In this document: positions 22,538-33,850 of the stretch, piece by piece | Layout of the letters: every line of letters starts with the position of its first letter | Numbering within the stretch: position 1 is the stretch's first letter | Origin: Pseudophaeomoniella oleicola | Lineage: Eukaryota > Ascomycota > Eurotiomycetes > Phaeomoniellales > Phaeomoniellaceae | Length of the DNA stretch: 64,000 nucleotides | NCBI GenBank assembly: GCA_003868215.1 | Contig: QWDQ01000082.1 | Location: forward strand, 1-64,000 | Reading direction: 5' to 3' | Made by a program: the position numbers and the translations under genes | The notes under the pieces: generated by a model | Database searches by the model: none | What the model saw: the letters and a program-made list of their open reading frames with translations, nothing else | What the model was told of the DNA's origin: nothing

Positions 22538-24356
22538 ATGAGTCAGACTGTCATACTGGAGCCTGTTGCAGTGCAGCAGAGTACTCAACCGCCGAATCTG
22601 TCTTCATCTCCAGATGCTGTCAACGAAACCAATGTTCGGCGAAGGAAGTCCAGACACTTCAAATTGGCATTATTAGCCATTTCTCTATGTGCCTTCATGA
22701 TCGCATTAGAATCTACTATTCTCTCGGTGGCTCTGCCTGTATCATCTGATGACTCCTCAGATATTCACTCAGTTGCTGATTCTTAACACAGACGATCGCC
22801 GCAGAGCTAGAAGCATCATCTTTGCAATCTTTCTGGGTGGGAACTTCCTACCTCCTGGCATGCGCTGTTTGCCAGCCTCTTATTACGAGTCTGTCTGAGA
22901 CTTTCGGTCGGCTGCAACTGCTCTTTTCCTCGCTCGCATTTTTTGCTATCGGTTCAGTGGTGTTTGCATGCTCTAAGGATGTGGCCATGCTACTCGCTGG
23001 TCGTGTTCTACAGGGTGTTGGTGGTGCAGGTATCGACGTGCTGCAAGAAATCATTATAACTGATTTGACGACCCTTAAAGAACGTCCTTTGTATATTGGG
23101 CTCCTCAATGTGCCAATCGCTATTGGATCCATGGCTGGTCCTATTCTAGGCGGTCTCCTTGCTGAACATGGAGCATGGCGTTGGATAGGATGGCTCAACT
23201 TGGTAAACTCGAGTTGTTGTCGGAATCATGCCATGGCTAATCGCTTTTGCAGCCACTAGCAGGACTGGCTGTCGTTCTGTCTCGGCTTTTTCTGCGCCTA
23301 CGACCCATACGTGGCAGCATACGTACTAAACTGAACAGCCTAGACTGGATAGGAATGCTCCTGTTCGCCTTAGGCTTTACGGCAATCACGCTCTCAATCT
23401 CCTGGGGCGGAACATATTTCAGCTGGGACAGTGCGGAAACACTTGTCCCTCTCATCTTTGGTGCCGTCGCTGTTACCGCATTTTGCTTCCATGAGCGGCG
23501 CACAAGACAGCCAATGTTACCCTGGAGGATATTTTCTTCTAGGACTTCAACAGGCTCTTTGGTTGGTGCATATCTTCATGGAGCGGTCACTTTCTGTGTG
23601 CTCTTCTATTTACCACTCTATTTTCAAGCTGCCAAAGCCCAGACAGCATGGGAATCTGCTATCTCGGGCTTGCCCTCGAGTCTGACAGTAATCCCCTTTG
23701 CCGTCTTATCTGCTATTGCAGTTGAGATCTCACGCCGTTACTCCTGGATAGTTTATGTTGGCTGGATCTCTCTTTCGATTGGTATGGGTCTGTTATCGCT
23801 GCTAAATGCTGACTCTACGGAATCGAGCATGGTATGTTTCCAAATACTTGCTTCTGTTGGATTCGGTATTCTATTTTCTGTCCTAGCAATACCTCTCCAG
23901 GCTGCTGCTCCTCCTGATGATGCGGGTGTGGCCGTTGGTACCTTGGTATGTGTGCGACTTGCCGGGGAGGTCACAGGCTTAGCCATCAGCGCTGCAATCT
24001 TTCAAAATATTTTCAGCCGGAAGATCAAGCTGCTTACTCTTAGTGCATCGACAATGCAAGCATTTTCCGATACATCTGATGCGGTTAGACTCATTCCAGT
24101 ACTCAATAAACTCAACCTGGAGAGTGCTATCAAGAAAGAGATAAGGAATGTATATGCAGAAGCGCTGGGAACCATTTGGATTGCACTTGCTGCTATAGGA
24201 GGATTGGGCTTTTTTTCTTCTCTTCTGATGAAGGATATCAGCCTTGAGACAACAGAATTGGGAAGGCAAGCCCTTGAACTACCGCCGCAGTCGCAGACGA
24301 CTTCACGGGCATATGGGAATGCTACAGAACTTCGACAGCGAACGACACTCAGTTGA
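22538..24356 (+). CDS. 14-TM major facilitator efflux pump (DHA2-like)
   Basis: Three exons (22538-22738, 22792-23202, 23253-24356) encode 571 residues. The ATG at 22538 is used; the frame upstream starts only at a TTG. Visible landmarks are ALESTILSVALP ending TM1, QSFWVGTSYLLACAVCQPL in TM2, the motif-A-like SETFGRLQLL, LAGRVLQGVGGAG, and antiporter motif C as AIGSMAGPILGGLL followed by AWRWIGWLN. Length and about fourteen hydrophobic segments fit the DHA2 family of proton-drug antiporters at the plasma membrane, often tied to toxin or secondary-metabolite export. Introns are 53 and 50 bp. It is divergent from a MATE-like transporter and followed by a transcription factor remnant, so a shared efflux role is plausible but unproven. 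Confidence 0.88.
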
Positions 24357-24696
24357 ACGTAGTAGTCAAAACATTAGCTTTCGAGATTGCTACGCAACCA
24401 AATATGCTCAGATCAATGTCAACATTTGACACAGCAGTCATTCTTTGGCAGATAACGTTATAAGCTACCAGTACAGCGAGGTACTTTAAGACGTGTCCTT
24501 AGGAAATTGGTGAAAATTGCTCAGGGAACTTTCAAGCTGTCAAGGCGAGCAGTCTGACTTTGCTAGCATCCATTGGCTGAGTAGGATCTGACGTCAATGT
24601 CTGTGAGTGAAATCATGACTTTTGAGAGGACCCCTGAGGTTCGGAGCTGTATTTCGGTATGACTTCGGGTGCGGACGCTGCGTCCGTGATTGACCA
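24357..24696. other. Spacer, nothing seen
   Basis: 3' flank of the MFS gene; no DNA-binding domain that could belong to the transcription factor remnant is present here. Confidence 0.5.
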
Positions 24697-25550
24697 CAAG
24701 CGTTTCATGGAAATACACTCGCCCACTTCGCTGAAGTATGGAGCGCTCACAGTCACTACCAGGCTTTGGTCTCCCAAGCATCTTTCTCACTCAACACAGC
24801 AATGATGTGCTTCTCACTAGCCGCCCAAGTTGCCAAAAGCATCAGCCTACGCTGCTATAATGCATCCACGGACTTTGGCAAGGTTCCTGAGGAAAGGACG
24901 GATGAAGAAACTGATCTTCTCTGGTATCTATATCACTCAGACAACGTCCTGGCGATCATAACGGGCACCGCTCCACTTCTTACTAGAGATTGTGTAGCCG
25001 GAGAATCACTTGGAAAAAGTACACCGGAGGTTGAAAAAGAATGCGACATCACACTGTGTCCGTATGAGTTGTCAGTCTTCCTTGAACAGCTTTACAGGAC
25101 AATCCACCGACGTGCTGCTCTGTCACAGCCTCACGGCGTGATTGTGCGCGAATATCAAGCGTGTGAAACACTCCTGTCAGAATAGGAAGCAAAACACAGC
25201 TTTGAAAAGGAGGTCCATTTTCCAAAGAGCACTGGAGCTCACGAGCTAGAGGTGCACATGATATCTGTGATGTCTCGGATGATTTTGACTTGGCATACCT
25301 CTGGTCGATTTTTGGTTGTGTTGAAGATGCCAGGTCACTCCTGAATGCGCTTTCAGATTCGTGGGATGCTGATTGGGACATTTATTTCTTCGATGTCTGG
25401 CCAAGGTACGCAATTCCCTCTTCTTCTGATAGTAATATATCCAAGGTTAGGAAGCGCAGCTATGAAGGAACCCTTTGGATTCCCCTTCTCACAGTAAGCT
25501 ACAAATCTTTTTTTGTTAGGCACATATCTCCTTTGGTAGTAGGAGTAACA
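24697..25550 (+). pseudogene. Headless remnant of a fungal transcription factor (fungal_trans domain)
   Basis: From 24697 an open frame reads PQAFHGNTLAHFAEVW, then FSLAAQVAKSISLRCY, EETDLLWYLYHSDNVLAIIT and GTAPLL, closing with a TAG at 25183-25185. This is the middle-homology region of Zn2Cys6-type regulators, where the LLWYLYHSDN segment and the following Gly-x-x-Pro-Leu are typical. A stop lies just upstream (TGA at 24691), and no Zn2Cys6 cluster occurs in the 340 bp back to the MFS gene. A second coding-like stretch (about 25206-25400, FDLAYLWSIFGCVEDARSLL) follows in another frame and might be joined by an intron with an unclear donor. The simplest reading is a decayed or 5'-truncated regulator of the neighbouring transporters. 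A short functional protein with an undetected first exon is the alternative. Confidence 0.5.
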
Positions 25551-25553
25551 TAG

Positions 25554-26119
25554 GTATAGACAGACAGATCCCTAGCAGTGTATATGGTCGCATAGGGCAC
25601 ACACAAAAATCTGATGGGAATCCAGACACCACTGCCTACCTACCTACCTTGAAGAGACGTGGCAGGCAACGCATAGGGGAGGAGTCCATTGTTTAATCGG
25701 CTCGTCGGTAGATATAAGCATATCAAAACCCCCCCCTCAACCATCGCAATTGAGTCTAATTGATTCCATCCGCCGTTTCAGCAACAAGCAGACAGACAGA
25801 CACTTTTTTGTTCCGAGGGGGAGGGAAACGGAAGAATAACGTCAAAAAGGGAAAGAGTTGTACAAGCCCGCTCGCTCGAATAATGTGAACGCTCCAGAAC
25901 ATCCCCTACCCCCACGGCGCCCGCTCCTTCAGGGTTTCGATGGTAAACGTGATCCGTGCCGCCGGAAGGATGGGGCGAGTGAAAAGGGGAGTCACAGCCA
26001 AGGAGTTCGAACAGGTGAGAGATACCTACACACGCATGGAGAAAAGAGATCATGTGGTTTGGTAGAACGTTCACAGAAAAACTCCAATCTCAAGCGAATC
26101 ACACGAATGTCCAGGTCGT

Positions 26120-26155
<36 letters not shown>

Positions 26156-26581
26156 CTGTTACTCAAGATGACCTCTTGAACCCTCGTCTTTCTCATGTTT
26201 TGCTTGAATAGTCTCTTATTGCGAGCAAGTGGCGCTGAGCCTGTCCTCTACAGCTTGATTACAAAATACACATGCCTGAAGGATAGAACGTCGCCTGATA
26301 AATCCCCATTGATATCGCACACGCATTGGTTGTTGGGGGACCTGTTTACTTCCCTCTTCCACCATAGTTCAATTAGCCGCCAACACTGCATACACTCGTA
26401 CAATTTATAATACTATCCAGCCCATAGTCACCATTTCGAACCCCTCTGATGAAGGACTGGTCTCGCCCGTGGTTGGGGTAATGCGTCTGGGCCTAGACAG
26501 TACTGTCGTATGGTCAGCTGGGGCTCCCTGTCAAAGGTAGAGCACTTACTCTCAACTGCTGCAATGGAACACATGCGCCTG
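25554..26581. other. Intergenic, with a (CT)n tract
   Basis: No supported gene. It contains the (CT)n run at 26124-26153 and AT-rich sequence; the right end is the 3' flank of HAP3. Confidence 0.5.
26124..26153. repeat. (CT)n dinucleotide microsatellite
   Basis: About fifteen CT units without interruption. Confidence 0.9.
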
Positions 26582-27841
26582 CTAATAACTGTCGCCGGCT
26601 GTACCATTCCCAGTCGGAACTATACCACCGTATCCGTAGGTTTGGCTCGCATCTTGTTCCGTATCTATCGTGTGAGGACTCAATATGTTGTTCGAGGGAT
26701 GGCCTGCCGTGGAAGCTGAGCCGAGACCGCCGCCGGCACCTGCGTTGGAACCACCGACTGGGCCTCCAACATAGCCGGTTGTAGAGCCCCCGCTGCTCGT
26801 AGGTCGGTTCTGCGATTGTTGCTGTTGGTTGTCCCCCCTGGTGGATTGGGTCTTAACCCAATCAGTTCAGTTGTTCAGACAAGCTTCTCGTGCAGTATAG
26901 AGCATCGATAAAGGGAAACAAAAGGAAAGTGCAGATCAACGACTTACTTCGCGATACTTTGATAAGTAGATCTTCAATGCTTCTGCGTAGTTCTCGAAAC
27001 CCAACGAGGTCATCGCGAAGAGAATATCTTCGCCGTTCACCGTCTTGCGCTTTTCTTGCTGGCATTTCTCGGATGCTTTCATGTGAAAGTTAGCAGGTTG
27101 GGCCATCGCATAGGTCTTGTAAGCGTTCTCACCTTCGCTCGTGATGAATGATATGAACTCGCTGACGCATTCCTGCATACACTCTTTGGCCTCTTTCGCG
27201 ATCTTGGCGTTGTCTGGTAATGCCGTTTTCATGATACGTGCAACTGGTGCAAGATTGCGAATGTTAGCATCTGGACTTCGAAACAATTGATTGTTCATGC
27301 GCCTGGGACCCATGACAGAGCTGGGTCGCTGTCAAAGCACTAGACACAATCTGTACTCTCTCAGGCACAGGAGAACCATAAGTGGTACACGTATCGATAC
27401 ATGTGGCCAGAGAGCTGGCAAATGACAGGTCCGCCGCGCCAGAAGAGAGATCAATCCATGACAAATGAGACATATATCATCTATAAGTAACCCTCAAAGA
27501 CACCTCCATCCGACACTTCCAAAAATTAAGTAGGCCCATGTGACACTGAATCCGTTGCACCAGAGTACAATCGGTTGACAAATATGTGGAAAGTCAATGG
27601 GGACGTGTAACAAAATAAACAACCACACGAGACCAAGGGTCACATCTGACGGATTCTGAAAGAGGAAGTAAAGAAAGTATCACCAACCATTTGCGATCGG
27701 TAGCCATCTGTCTTGTTCTTTGACCTCGAAATCTCCGAGGCCCTGTGCTGAGTCTCCTGCTTCCATTTCCTTTGGTTCTTGCTCGTCTCCAGATTGACGC
27801 GCTGGGTCGACATCTTCTTTCTCAGTGGGAGAAGCGGACAT
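26582..27841 (-). CDS. HAP3: HAP3 / NF-YB subunit of the CCAAT-binding complex
   Basis: Four exons (27841-27688, 27243-27133, 27075-26948, 26851-26582) encode 220 residues. The N-tail is acidic ([10 protein letters not shown]). The histone-fold core starts [16 protein letters not shown] and contains [38 protein letters not shown] and [17 protein letters not shown], essentially the universal NF-YB sequence. The C-tail is Gln- then Gly/Ser-rich and ends GNGTAGDSY. With HAP2 and HAP5 it binds CCAAT boxes; in filamentous fungi the complex works with HapX in iron control and senses redox through cysteines of this core. The first intron is unusually long (444 bp) and splits the PIAN/VARIMK junction. 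The second (57 bp, TGCTAAC branch site) has no stop and is a multiple of three. Both are needed to restore the canonical fold. Confidence 0.96.
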
Positions 27842-29881
27842 GATGTAGGTAGGACGCGCGCTGCGTAATACCACTCTAACTCGATGGGTTGTTTGGCCAA
27901 CGAGGTTGGCGGTCTGACCACGTCACTCCACTTGCGATTTGCTTTCCAGAAGGGCGATGCCACCTTGCGTCACCTGGCTGTGTTACCAGAGGTTGGGCCC
28001 ACGCTTTCACAGCGGACAGGGTAAAGGGTGCCGTAGAGCTGGAGTCTAAACGAGGTGCGCCGATTTGTTACCGCGCCTGCTCTGGCGCAACAATTGTTGT
28101 GATTCGACCGTTACCTGGAAGCGACCCGACGATCAGGATTGTGGTGGAAATGATGCACAAAGTCGCGTTAGTGCAAGCTGAAGCGAAAGACTCATGCAAT
28201 GAAATCAGTGGGCGCAGAATGCCGGGGCTGTACTAGCATTCACCAGAAGATTGGGTCGCAATGCGGTGTAGATGAAGCTATCAGAAACAAGGCTGGAAGA
28301 GGAAAGAAAGGGAATGATCTAGCGCGTCTGAAGGCGCATGCATGCGGTTTTCGGGATATGGGTGAACGGGACGTTGATGGCGACAAGTCTCCGTACGAGC
28401 TGTGCCGAGATGACATGGGTCCGATGATGGGAGGAGAGGAGGAACCAGCGCAAGCAACATGTGGGGTTGACTTTCCACCTCCGTTACGAAGCTTCTTTTG
28501 CCCTTCGTTTTCTTGTCCTTCCGATCCTTGTTCACAATGCCTGAGTGATGTTTGATAGCCCAATGGCCATAGACCAGGATCCCGACGATGCTTTTGCTGA
28601 CAAGCCACCATCTATGAATAACAAACGCCATGAACGCCAAATCAATGGGCAACTTTTATACTACGCTGCTCGGCGATAGGAAAGTGATATCTATAGGGCG
28701 ATCGAACCGAGCCAATGCCTCGAATCAAATCTGAACAGACGTTCAAAGGCCCCTGTTCCTGCGGCCTGCGCTCGATTCAGAGTCTTTACCATGATCATGG
28801 GAACCGGCTGTGCTGCATGTCGGGCGTCTTGCACAGCACCATTGTTGGCATTTATTGTTAGAGCCTAATGTGCTGGGCCATTCATGTCGCTGTTCCTGGC
28901 GGTCAATGCCCAATGACCTGATCAACGTCTGTCTTGAATCTTAACCATGGAAGCCAATCAAGTATTTCACCAGACTTGTAATGACTGTGATAGGCGGTCT
29001 GCTGAAATGAGAGGGCTGTCACCGCACATGGTCGAAATGGCCTATCACACCGCAACCAACCCTGTCAACCCGGGGCCGAGAGAGGTAAAGACCTGCCAAC
29101 GCATCATCCCCACCACATGTTTACTACAAGTATATCATCAGCCTTGCTCAGGCATCTTACGTTACGCTTTCTTGCACGTCGACACAAGGTCCATAAGACC
29201 TCTCATAGCCCCCAAGATTGTTGTCGTTATAGAAAGCAAGTGAGGCTTCTCCTTCTATCCGGTTAACACTTGCTAGCATCATGAGCTAAAACGGTCGCCG
29301 ACCAGGAATGCTTAGGACACAGTAGACGTGTTTCATCCTATGCTCTTGAATTACTGACATCTCACCATTAATGCCCAAGCCGAAGTCGAGCATTGGGCAG
29401 GAACCGTGTCTGATATATACCACCACCACCACAATCCCGACCATTTTGCATACATAGATACCTGATTCCACCTCACCATGATGTATCAACCGTCGCGGAG
29501 GGCCACCATCCGAATTTCCGTCGAAAAATATCGGGTATCAAGTTATCCTCACCGCCTCCAGGAGGCCAACGGACAAACTTTTGTTGGGAACTGTCCTGCT
29601 AGGCCGCCATACTATTCCACGAGCTCCATATTTTTTTATCAATATCTGGAAGGAAACAGTGCGGGACGTTCTCGAAGTAGCGCGTAAAGCCAACGCCTCG
29701 AGGACGCGATGACCAAGAATTGGTAATTAGACGACCTCGCAGAGGACGTCAGGAACCATGACTCGAGACTGGAGCCTGCTGTAGACCGCGTGAACTGTGA
29801 ATGATCCTCTTGCCGTCGTTCTCTCGTCTGCAGTATGCAAAGTAAGGCGTGAGTGCTGTCATGTAGTTTGCTATCTCAGAA
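27842..29881. other. Intergenic, no recognisable gene
   Basis: About 2.0 kb between HAP3 and prefoldin 2. Frames at 27889-28236, 28199-28555 and 28947-29243 carry no domain or typical coding pattern. The left part is the HAP3 promoter. Confidence 0.5.
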
Positions 29882-30479
29882 TCATTGCTGAACCACTTGG
29901 ACGTTGTTCTTTTTCTGGGGTGATAGTCAGGACTGTGCAACCTCGACAGCTTTGAAGAACACGAACCTTCCAAGCATCCATTTCGTCCTGTTTCGTCTTA
30001 TATTGCTTCAATAGCTCTTCTAATACTTGTTTCAACCCATCTGAGTTCGTTTTGAGCGCCGGCAGGACTTCCTGTACAGTTCGCTCCACCAATACCCCGT
30101 TGACCATGCGAAAACATTTTCTTTCCTTTGGCAGAGGGTCGAGCGTTTCAATGACCAGCCTGATAAGCATTAGCAGGATACCCCGGGAGAAAACTGATAG
30201 AACTCGGGAGAAAAGGTAGCATGTACAGATCATACACGGATAGTGACAAGTGAGTGCATGCCAAGTCACGAACTCGGAGGATAGGATAATGACAATGTTA
30301 ACTTACTTATGTTCCTCGGTCTCTTGCTCTATGTCTCCGATCTTCTGCGCAATTGCCTGTAGCGTATTTTTGTAAGTCGTGTATTGGTTTTGCAGCTCTA
30401 TTATGTGTCATTCAAAGTCTTCGTAAAGGAGCCGCATTCCCATACCTTGCTGCTTCCTCGTGCTAACTTGTTGCGCCAT
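29882..30479 (-). CDS. GIM4: Prefoldin subunit 2
   Basis: Four exons (30479-30446, 30397-30307, 30159-29967, 29914-29882) encode 116 residues, the usual length for this beta-type subunit. An N-terminal helix (QQELQNQYTTYKNTLQAIAQ) runs into the beta hairpin (DPLPKERKCFRMVNGVLVER, TVQEVLPALKTN) and a C-terminal coiled-coil helix (LKQVLEELLKQYKTKQDEMD). The protein belongs to the hexameric cytosolic prefoldin that passes nascent actin and tubulin to the CCT chaperonin. The last exon is only 33 nt and encodes KKNNVQVVQQ. Introns are 48, 147 and 52 bp. It shares a 359-bp divergent promoter with PRP16. Confidence 0.95.
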
Positions 30480-30838
30480 GTTGGCGATGGGGTGCGCTTG
30501 AAAAGTAGAGTCGAGCTCAAGTTTCACAGTCAATCACTTTTGTGAGGGGCTGTGGAGAAGCGCGAAAGACCAGATTTGGGTCGACTTCGCCGAAATGACA
30601 TCGCCAGATTCTTTCGCAGGTGTAATTACAACAAAAGGCGGAGGGTTCAGGTTGCGCTGTGGTTAAGACTCTCTCGATGGATATATATTCACAAGGTCTT
30701 GAATTCCGATGATATGGGTTGCTGAGGCTGTGTCATTTGTATTATATTGCCGCTGCGACACTTAAATCTCTCATCTGTCGAGTGCTCCCTTTCTTCTTAG
30801 CCAACGCTTCCCTATTTATCGTCCTCTTCGATTCGAAC
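30480..30838. promoter_or_regulatory. Bidirectional promoter of prefoldin 2 and PRP16
   Basis: Start codons on opposite strands are 359 bp apart. A GATATATATTC TATA-like stretch lies at about 30679-30690. The open frame of PRP16 continues upstream of its ATG to a TTG at 30719, but this part looks like leader. Confidence 0.6.
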
Positions 30839-33800
30839 ATGGACCGGAACTATAGCCCCAAGAGGCGCAAACTAGATACCCAACGTTATTCAACGAGTGA
30901 CCGCTCTGAGGAGCTGGGTCCTAGCTTAAGGTCAACTTTCGCTAGAAACCCTCGGTTAAAAACTACTATACAACATGACCGGCAACGCTCGAGCACTCCT
31001 CGCGGTTTGCGAGGTGACATAACACCCAAGCCTCACCAGTCCGAGTTCGATGGTCCAGAGCCATTCATAGCGGATGAAGAGACGACAGCTTTGGACAGGG
31101 ATTGGTACGCTGGCGACGAGTTTGGACATACCTTTGGGGATGAGGCACACAATCCATTTGGAGGTGCGGACGCATCGTGGGCTGACCGTCAACAAGAGGT
31201 TGCAATGGCCGACAAGAAGATAAATCGGCGTCAAAACGCACGAGCTATTCAACGGCAGAAGGACACAGATGCATGGGAAGCTAATCGAATGTTGACTTCG
31301 GGCATTGCGCAACGAAGAGATCACGACGTAGACTTTGATGAGGATGAAGAGGGTACGAGAGTGCATCTGCTAGTGCACGACCTTCGCCCACCGTTCCTTG
31401 ACGGTCGCACCATTTTTACTAAACAACTGGAACCGGTCCCGGCGGTCAGAGATCCTCAAAGTGACATGGCTGTTTTCAGTCGCAAAGGTAGCAAAGTTGT
31501 ACGAGATAAGCGCCAACAGAAGGAAAGACAAAAGCAAGCTCAGGAAGCGACGAATGTTGCTGGAACAGCTCTGGGGAACTTGATGGGAGTTAAAGAAGAC
31601 GAAGGCGACAGTGCCGCAGCAGTGCCTGGAGACGAGCCGGAAAAAGGAGGTAGCAAATTTGCAGAGCATCTTAAGAAGAACGATGGTGCCAGTGACTTTA
31701 GCAAAAGCAAAACCCTCAAGGAACAAAGGGAATACCTACCAGCTTTTGCCGTACGCGAAGAGCTACTGCGAGTCATTCGAGACAATCAGGTCGTAATCGT
31801 GGTTGGCCAAACAGGCTCAGGCAAAACGACCCAATTGACTCAATTTCTTTATGAGGATGGGTATGCAAATCTTGGCATGATTGGCTGTACCCAACCTCGC
31901 AGAGTTGCAGCAATGAGTGTGGCAAAGCGGGTGGCTGAAGAAATGGAGGTCAAATTGGGCTCCTTAGTCGGCTATGCCATCCGTTTTGAAGATTGCACGA
32001 GTGATGAAACAGCCATCAAGTACATGACGGATGGAGTTCTTTTGAGAGAGTCTCTTGTTCAACGGGATCTAGACAAATATTCTTGCATCATCATGGACGA
32101 GGCCCATGAACGTGCTTTGAATACTGATGTGCTTATGGGCCTCATCAAAAAGGTCCTGGCCCGACGACGGGACCTCAAGTTGATTGTCACATCTGCCACA
32201 ATGAACGCTGAACGTTTCTCACGTTTCTATGGTGGTGCCCCCGAATTCATCATCCCTGGTCGAACGTTCCCGGTTGATATCCAATTCTCGCGTTCTCCTT
32301 GCGAGGATTATGTCGACAGCGCCGTGAAACAAGTTCTGGCTATCCATGTCTCGCAAGGCGCCGGTGATATACTTGTATTCATGACTGGTCAGGAGGATAT
32401 TGAAGTAACTTGCGAGCTGGTAGAAGAGCGTCTAAAATTCCTCAACGACCCTCCAAAGCTTAGCATCCTGCCGATCTACAGCCAGATGCCGGCTGATTTG
32501 CAAGCAAAAATTTTCGATAAAGCAGCACCTGGCGTTCGCAAGGTTATCGTTGCTACAAACATCGCTGAGACTTCACTCACCGTCGATGGTATTATGTATG
32601 TCGTCGATGCTGGTTACTCAAAACTCAAAGTCTACAACCCACGAATGGGTATGGACACGCTGCAGATAACTCCCATCTCGCAGGCGAATGCATCTCAACG
32701 AGCAGGCAGAGCTGGTCGAACAGGCCCTGGAAAAGCCTACCATCTTTTCACTGAGCTTGCTTTTAAAAACGAACTATATATTCAGACCATACCCGAAATC
32801 CAGAGGACCAATCTTGCAAATACAGTACTTTTATTGAAATCGCTAGGCGTTAAAGACCTCCTGGATTTCGATTTCATGGATCCGCCACCTCAGGACACAA
32901 TCACAACGTCGCTTTTTGACTTATGGGCACTGGGTGCCTTAGACAATATTGGTGACTTGACTTCTCTCGGTAGCAAGATGACAGCGTTTCCTATGGACCC
33001 TTCCCTGGCAAAACTTCTAATCACGTCAACGCAGCCTGAGTATTCCTGCTCTGCCGAGATGCTCACAATAGTTTCGATGTTGAGTGTCCCTAGTGTTTTC
33101 TATCGTCCGAAAGAACGTCAAGAGGAATCTGACGCAGCTCGCGAAAAGTTCTTCGTCCCCGAATCTGACCACTTGACTTTGCTCCATGTGTATTCCCAGT
33201 GGAAGTCAAACGGTTATTCTGACGGATGGTGTGTTCGACACTTCCTACACCCGAAAGCACTTCGACGAGGCAAGGAGATCCGAGATCAATTGCAAGACAT
33301 CATGACAATGCAGAAAATGGAGCTTATCTCATGTGGGACTGACTGGGACGTTATTCGAAAATGCATCTGCAGCGGATATTATCATCAAGCGGCCAAAGTC
33401 AAAGGGATTGGAGAATATATCAATCTCCGTACTAGTGTGACTGTGCAATTGCACCCTACATCATCCCTCTATGGTCTTGGGTACCTGCCAGATTATGTCA
33501 TTTACCACGAACTGATCCTGACCAGCAAAGAGTACATGTCTACCGTCACGGCAGTTGATCCCCACTGGCTTGCGGACCTCGGCGGAGTGTTCTACTCAAT
33601 CAAAGAGAAAGGATACTCGTCGACCTTGAAACGAGTGACTGAGATGGAGTTCAATCGCAAGTTGGAAATCGAAGCGAAGATGAGAGAAGATAAGGAGCGG
33701 GAGGATAGAAGGCTCGCTGCCGAAGCTGCTGAACAACCAGGTGTAGGAGATCGCATCAAGAAGGGGCCCATTATGGTCAAAAAGTCAGGTAGTGGAGGAG

Positions 33801-33850
33801 TGGTGAGGAAACCTATCATTGGCACCAAGAAGTTTGGTCGAGGGTTCTGA
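30839..33850 (+). CDS. PRP16: DEAH-box RNA helicase Prp16 (DHX38)
   Basis: Intronless, 1003 residues; ATG 30839 gives [13 protein letters not shown]. The N-terminal arm contains [20 protein letters not shown], followed by [14 protein letters not shown], which is specific to Prp16. Helicase motifs follow: I GQTGSGKT (about 323-330), Ia [16 protein letters not shown] (about 420-423), [41 protein letters not shown]. Winged-helix, ratchet and OB-fold parts continue to a basic C-tail ([18 protein letters not shown]). Prp16 drives ATP-dependent remodelling of the spliceosome after the first catalytic step and proofreads splicing. Lack of introns in a splicing helicase is unremarkable. Confidence 0.96.
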   Translation: MDRNYSPKRRKLDTQRYSTSDRSEELGPSLRSTFARNPRLKTTIQHDRQRSSTPRGLRGDITPKPHQSEFDGPEPFIADEETTALDRDWYAGDEFGHTFGDEAHNPFGGADASWADRQQEVAMADKKINRRQNARAIQRQKDTDAWEANRMLTSGIAQRRDHDVDFDEDEEGTRVHLLVHDLRPPFLDGRTIFTKQLEPVPAVRDPQSDMAVFSRKGSKVVRDKRQQKERQKQAQEATNVAGTALGNLMGVKEDEGDSAAAVPGDEPEKGGSKFAEHLKKNDGASDFSKSKTLKEQREYLPAFAVREELLRVIRDNQVVIVVGQTGSGKTTQLTQFLYEDGYANLGMIGCTQPRRVAAMSVAKRVAEEMEVKLGSLVGYAIRFEDCTSDETAIKYMTDGVLLRESLVQRDLDKYSCIIMDEAHERALNTDVLMGLIKKVLARRRDLKLIVTSATMNAERFSRFYGGAPEFIIPGRTFPVDIQFSRSPCEDYVDSAVKQVLAIHVSQGAGDILVFMTGQEDIEVTCELVEERLKFLNDPPKLSILPIYSQMPADLQAKIFDKAAPGVRKVIVATNIAETSLTVDGIMYVVDAGYSKLKVYNPRMGMDTLQITPISQANASQRAGRAGRTGPGKAYHLFTELAFKNELYIQTIPEIQRTNLANTVLLLKSLGVKDLLDFDFMDPPPQDTITTSLFDLWALGALDNIGDLTSLGSKMTAFPMDPSLAKLLITSTQPEYSCSAEMLTIVSMLSVPSVFYRPKERQEESDAAREKFFVPESDHLTLLHVYSQWKSNGYSDGWCVRHFLHPKALRRGKEIRDQLQDIMTMQKMELISCGTDWDVIRKCICSGYYHQAAKVKGIGEYINLRTSVTVQLHPTSSLYGLGYLPDYVIYHELILTSKEYMSTVTAVDPHWLADLGGVFYSIKEKGYSSTLKRVTEMEFNRKLEIEAKMREDKEREDRRLAAEAAEQPGVGDRIKKGPIMVKKSGSGGVVRKPIIGTKKFGRGF

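Noticed and set aside
27889-28611. Overlapping frames on both strands upstream of HAP3
   Set aside because: No domain; both strands are equally open, as expected from chance in GC-richer DNA.
30719-30838. 40-residue N-terminal extension of Prp16
   Set aside because: It starts with TTG and is hydrophobic, unlike Prp16; ATG 30839 gives a typical basic start.
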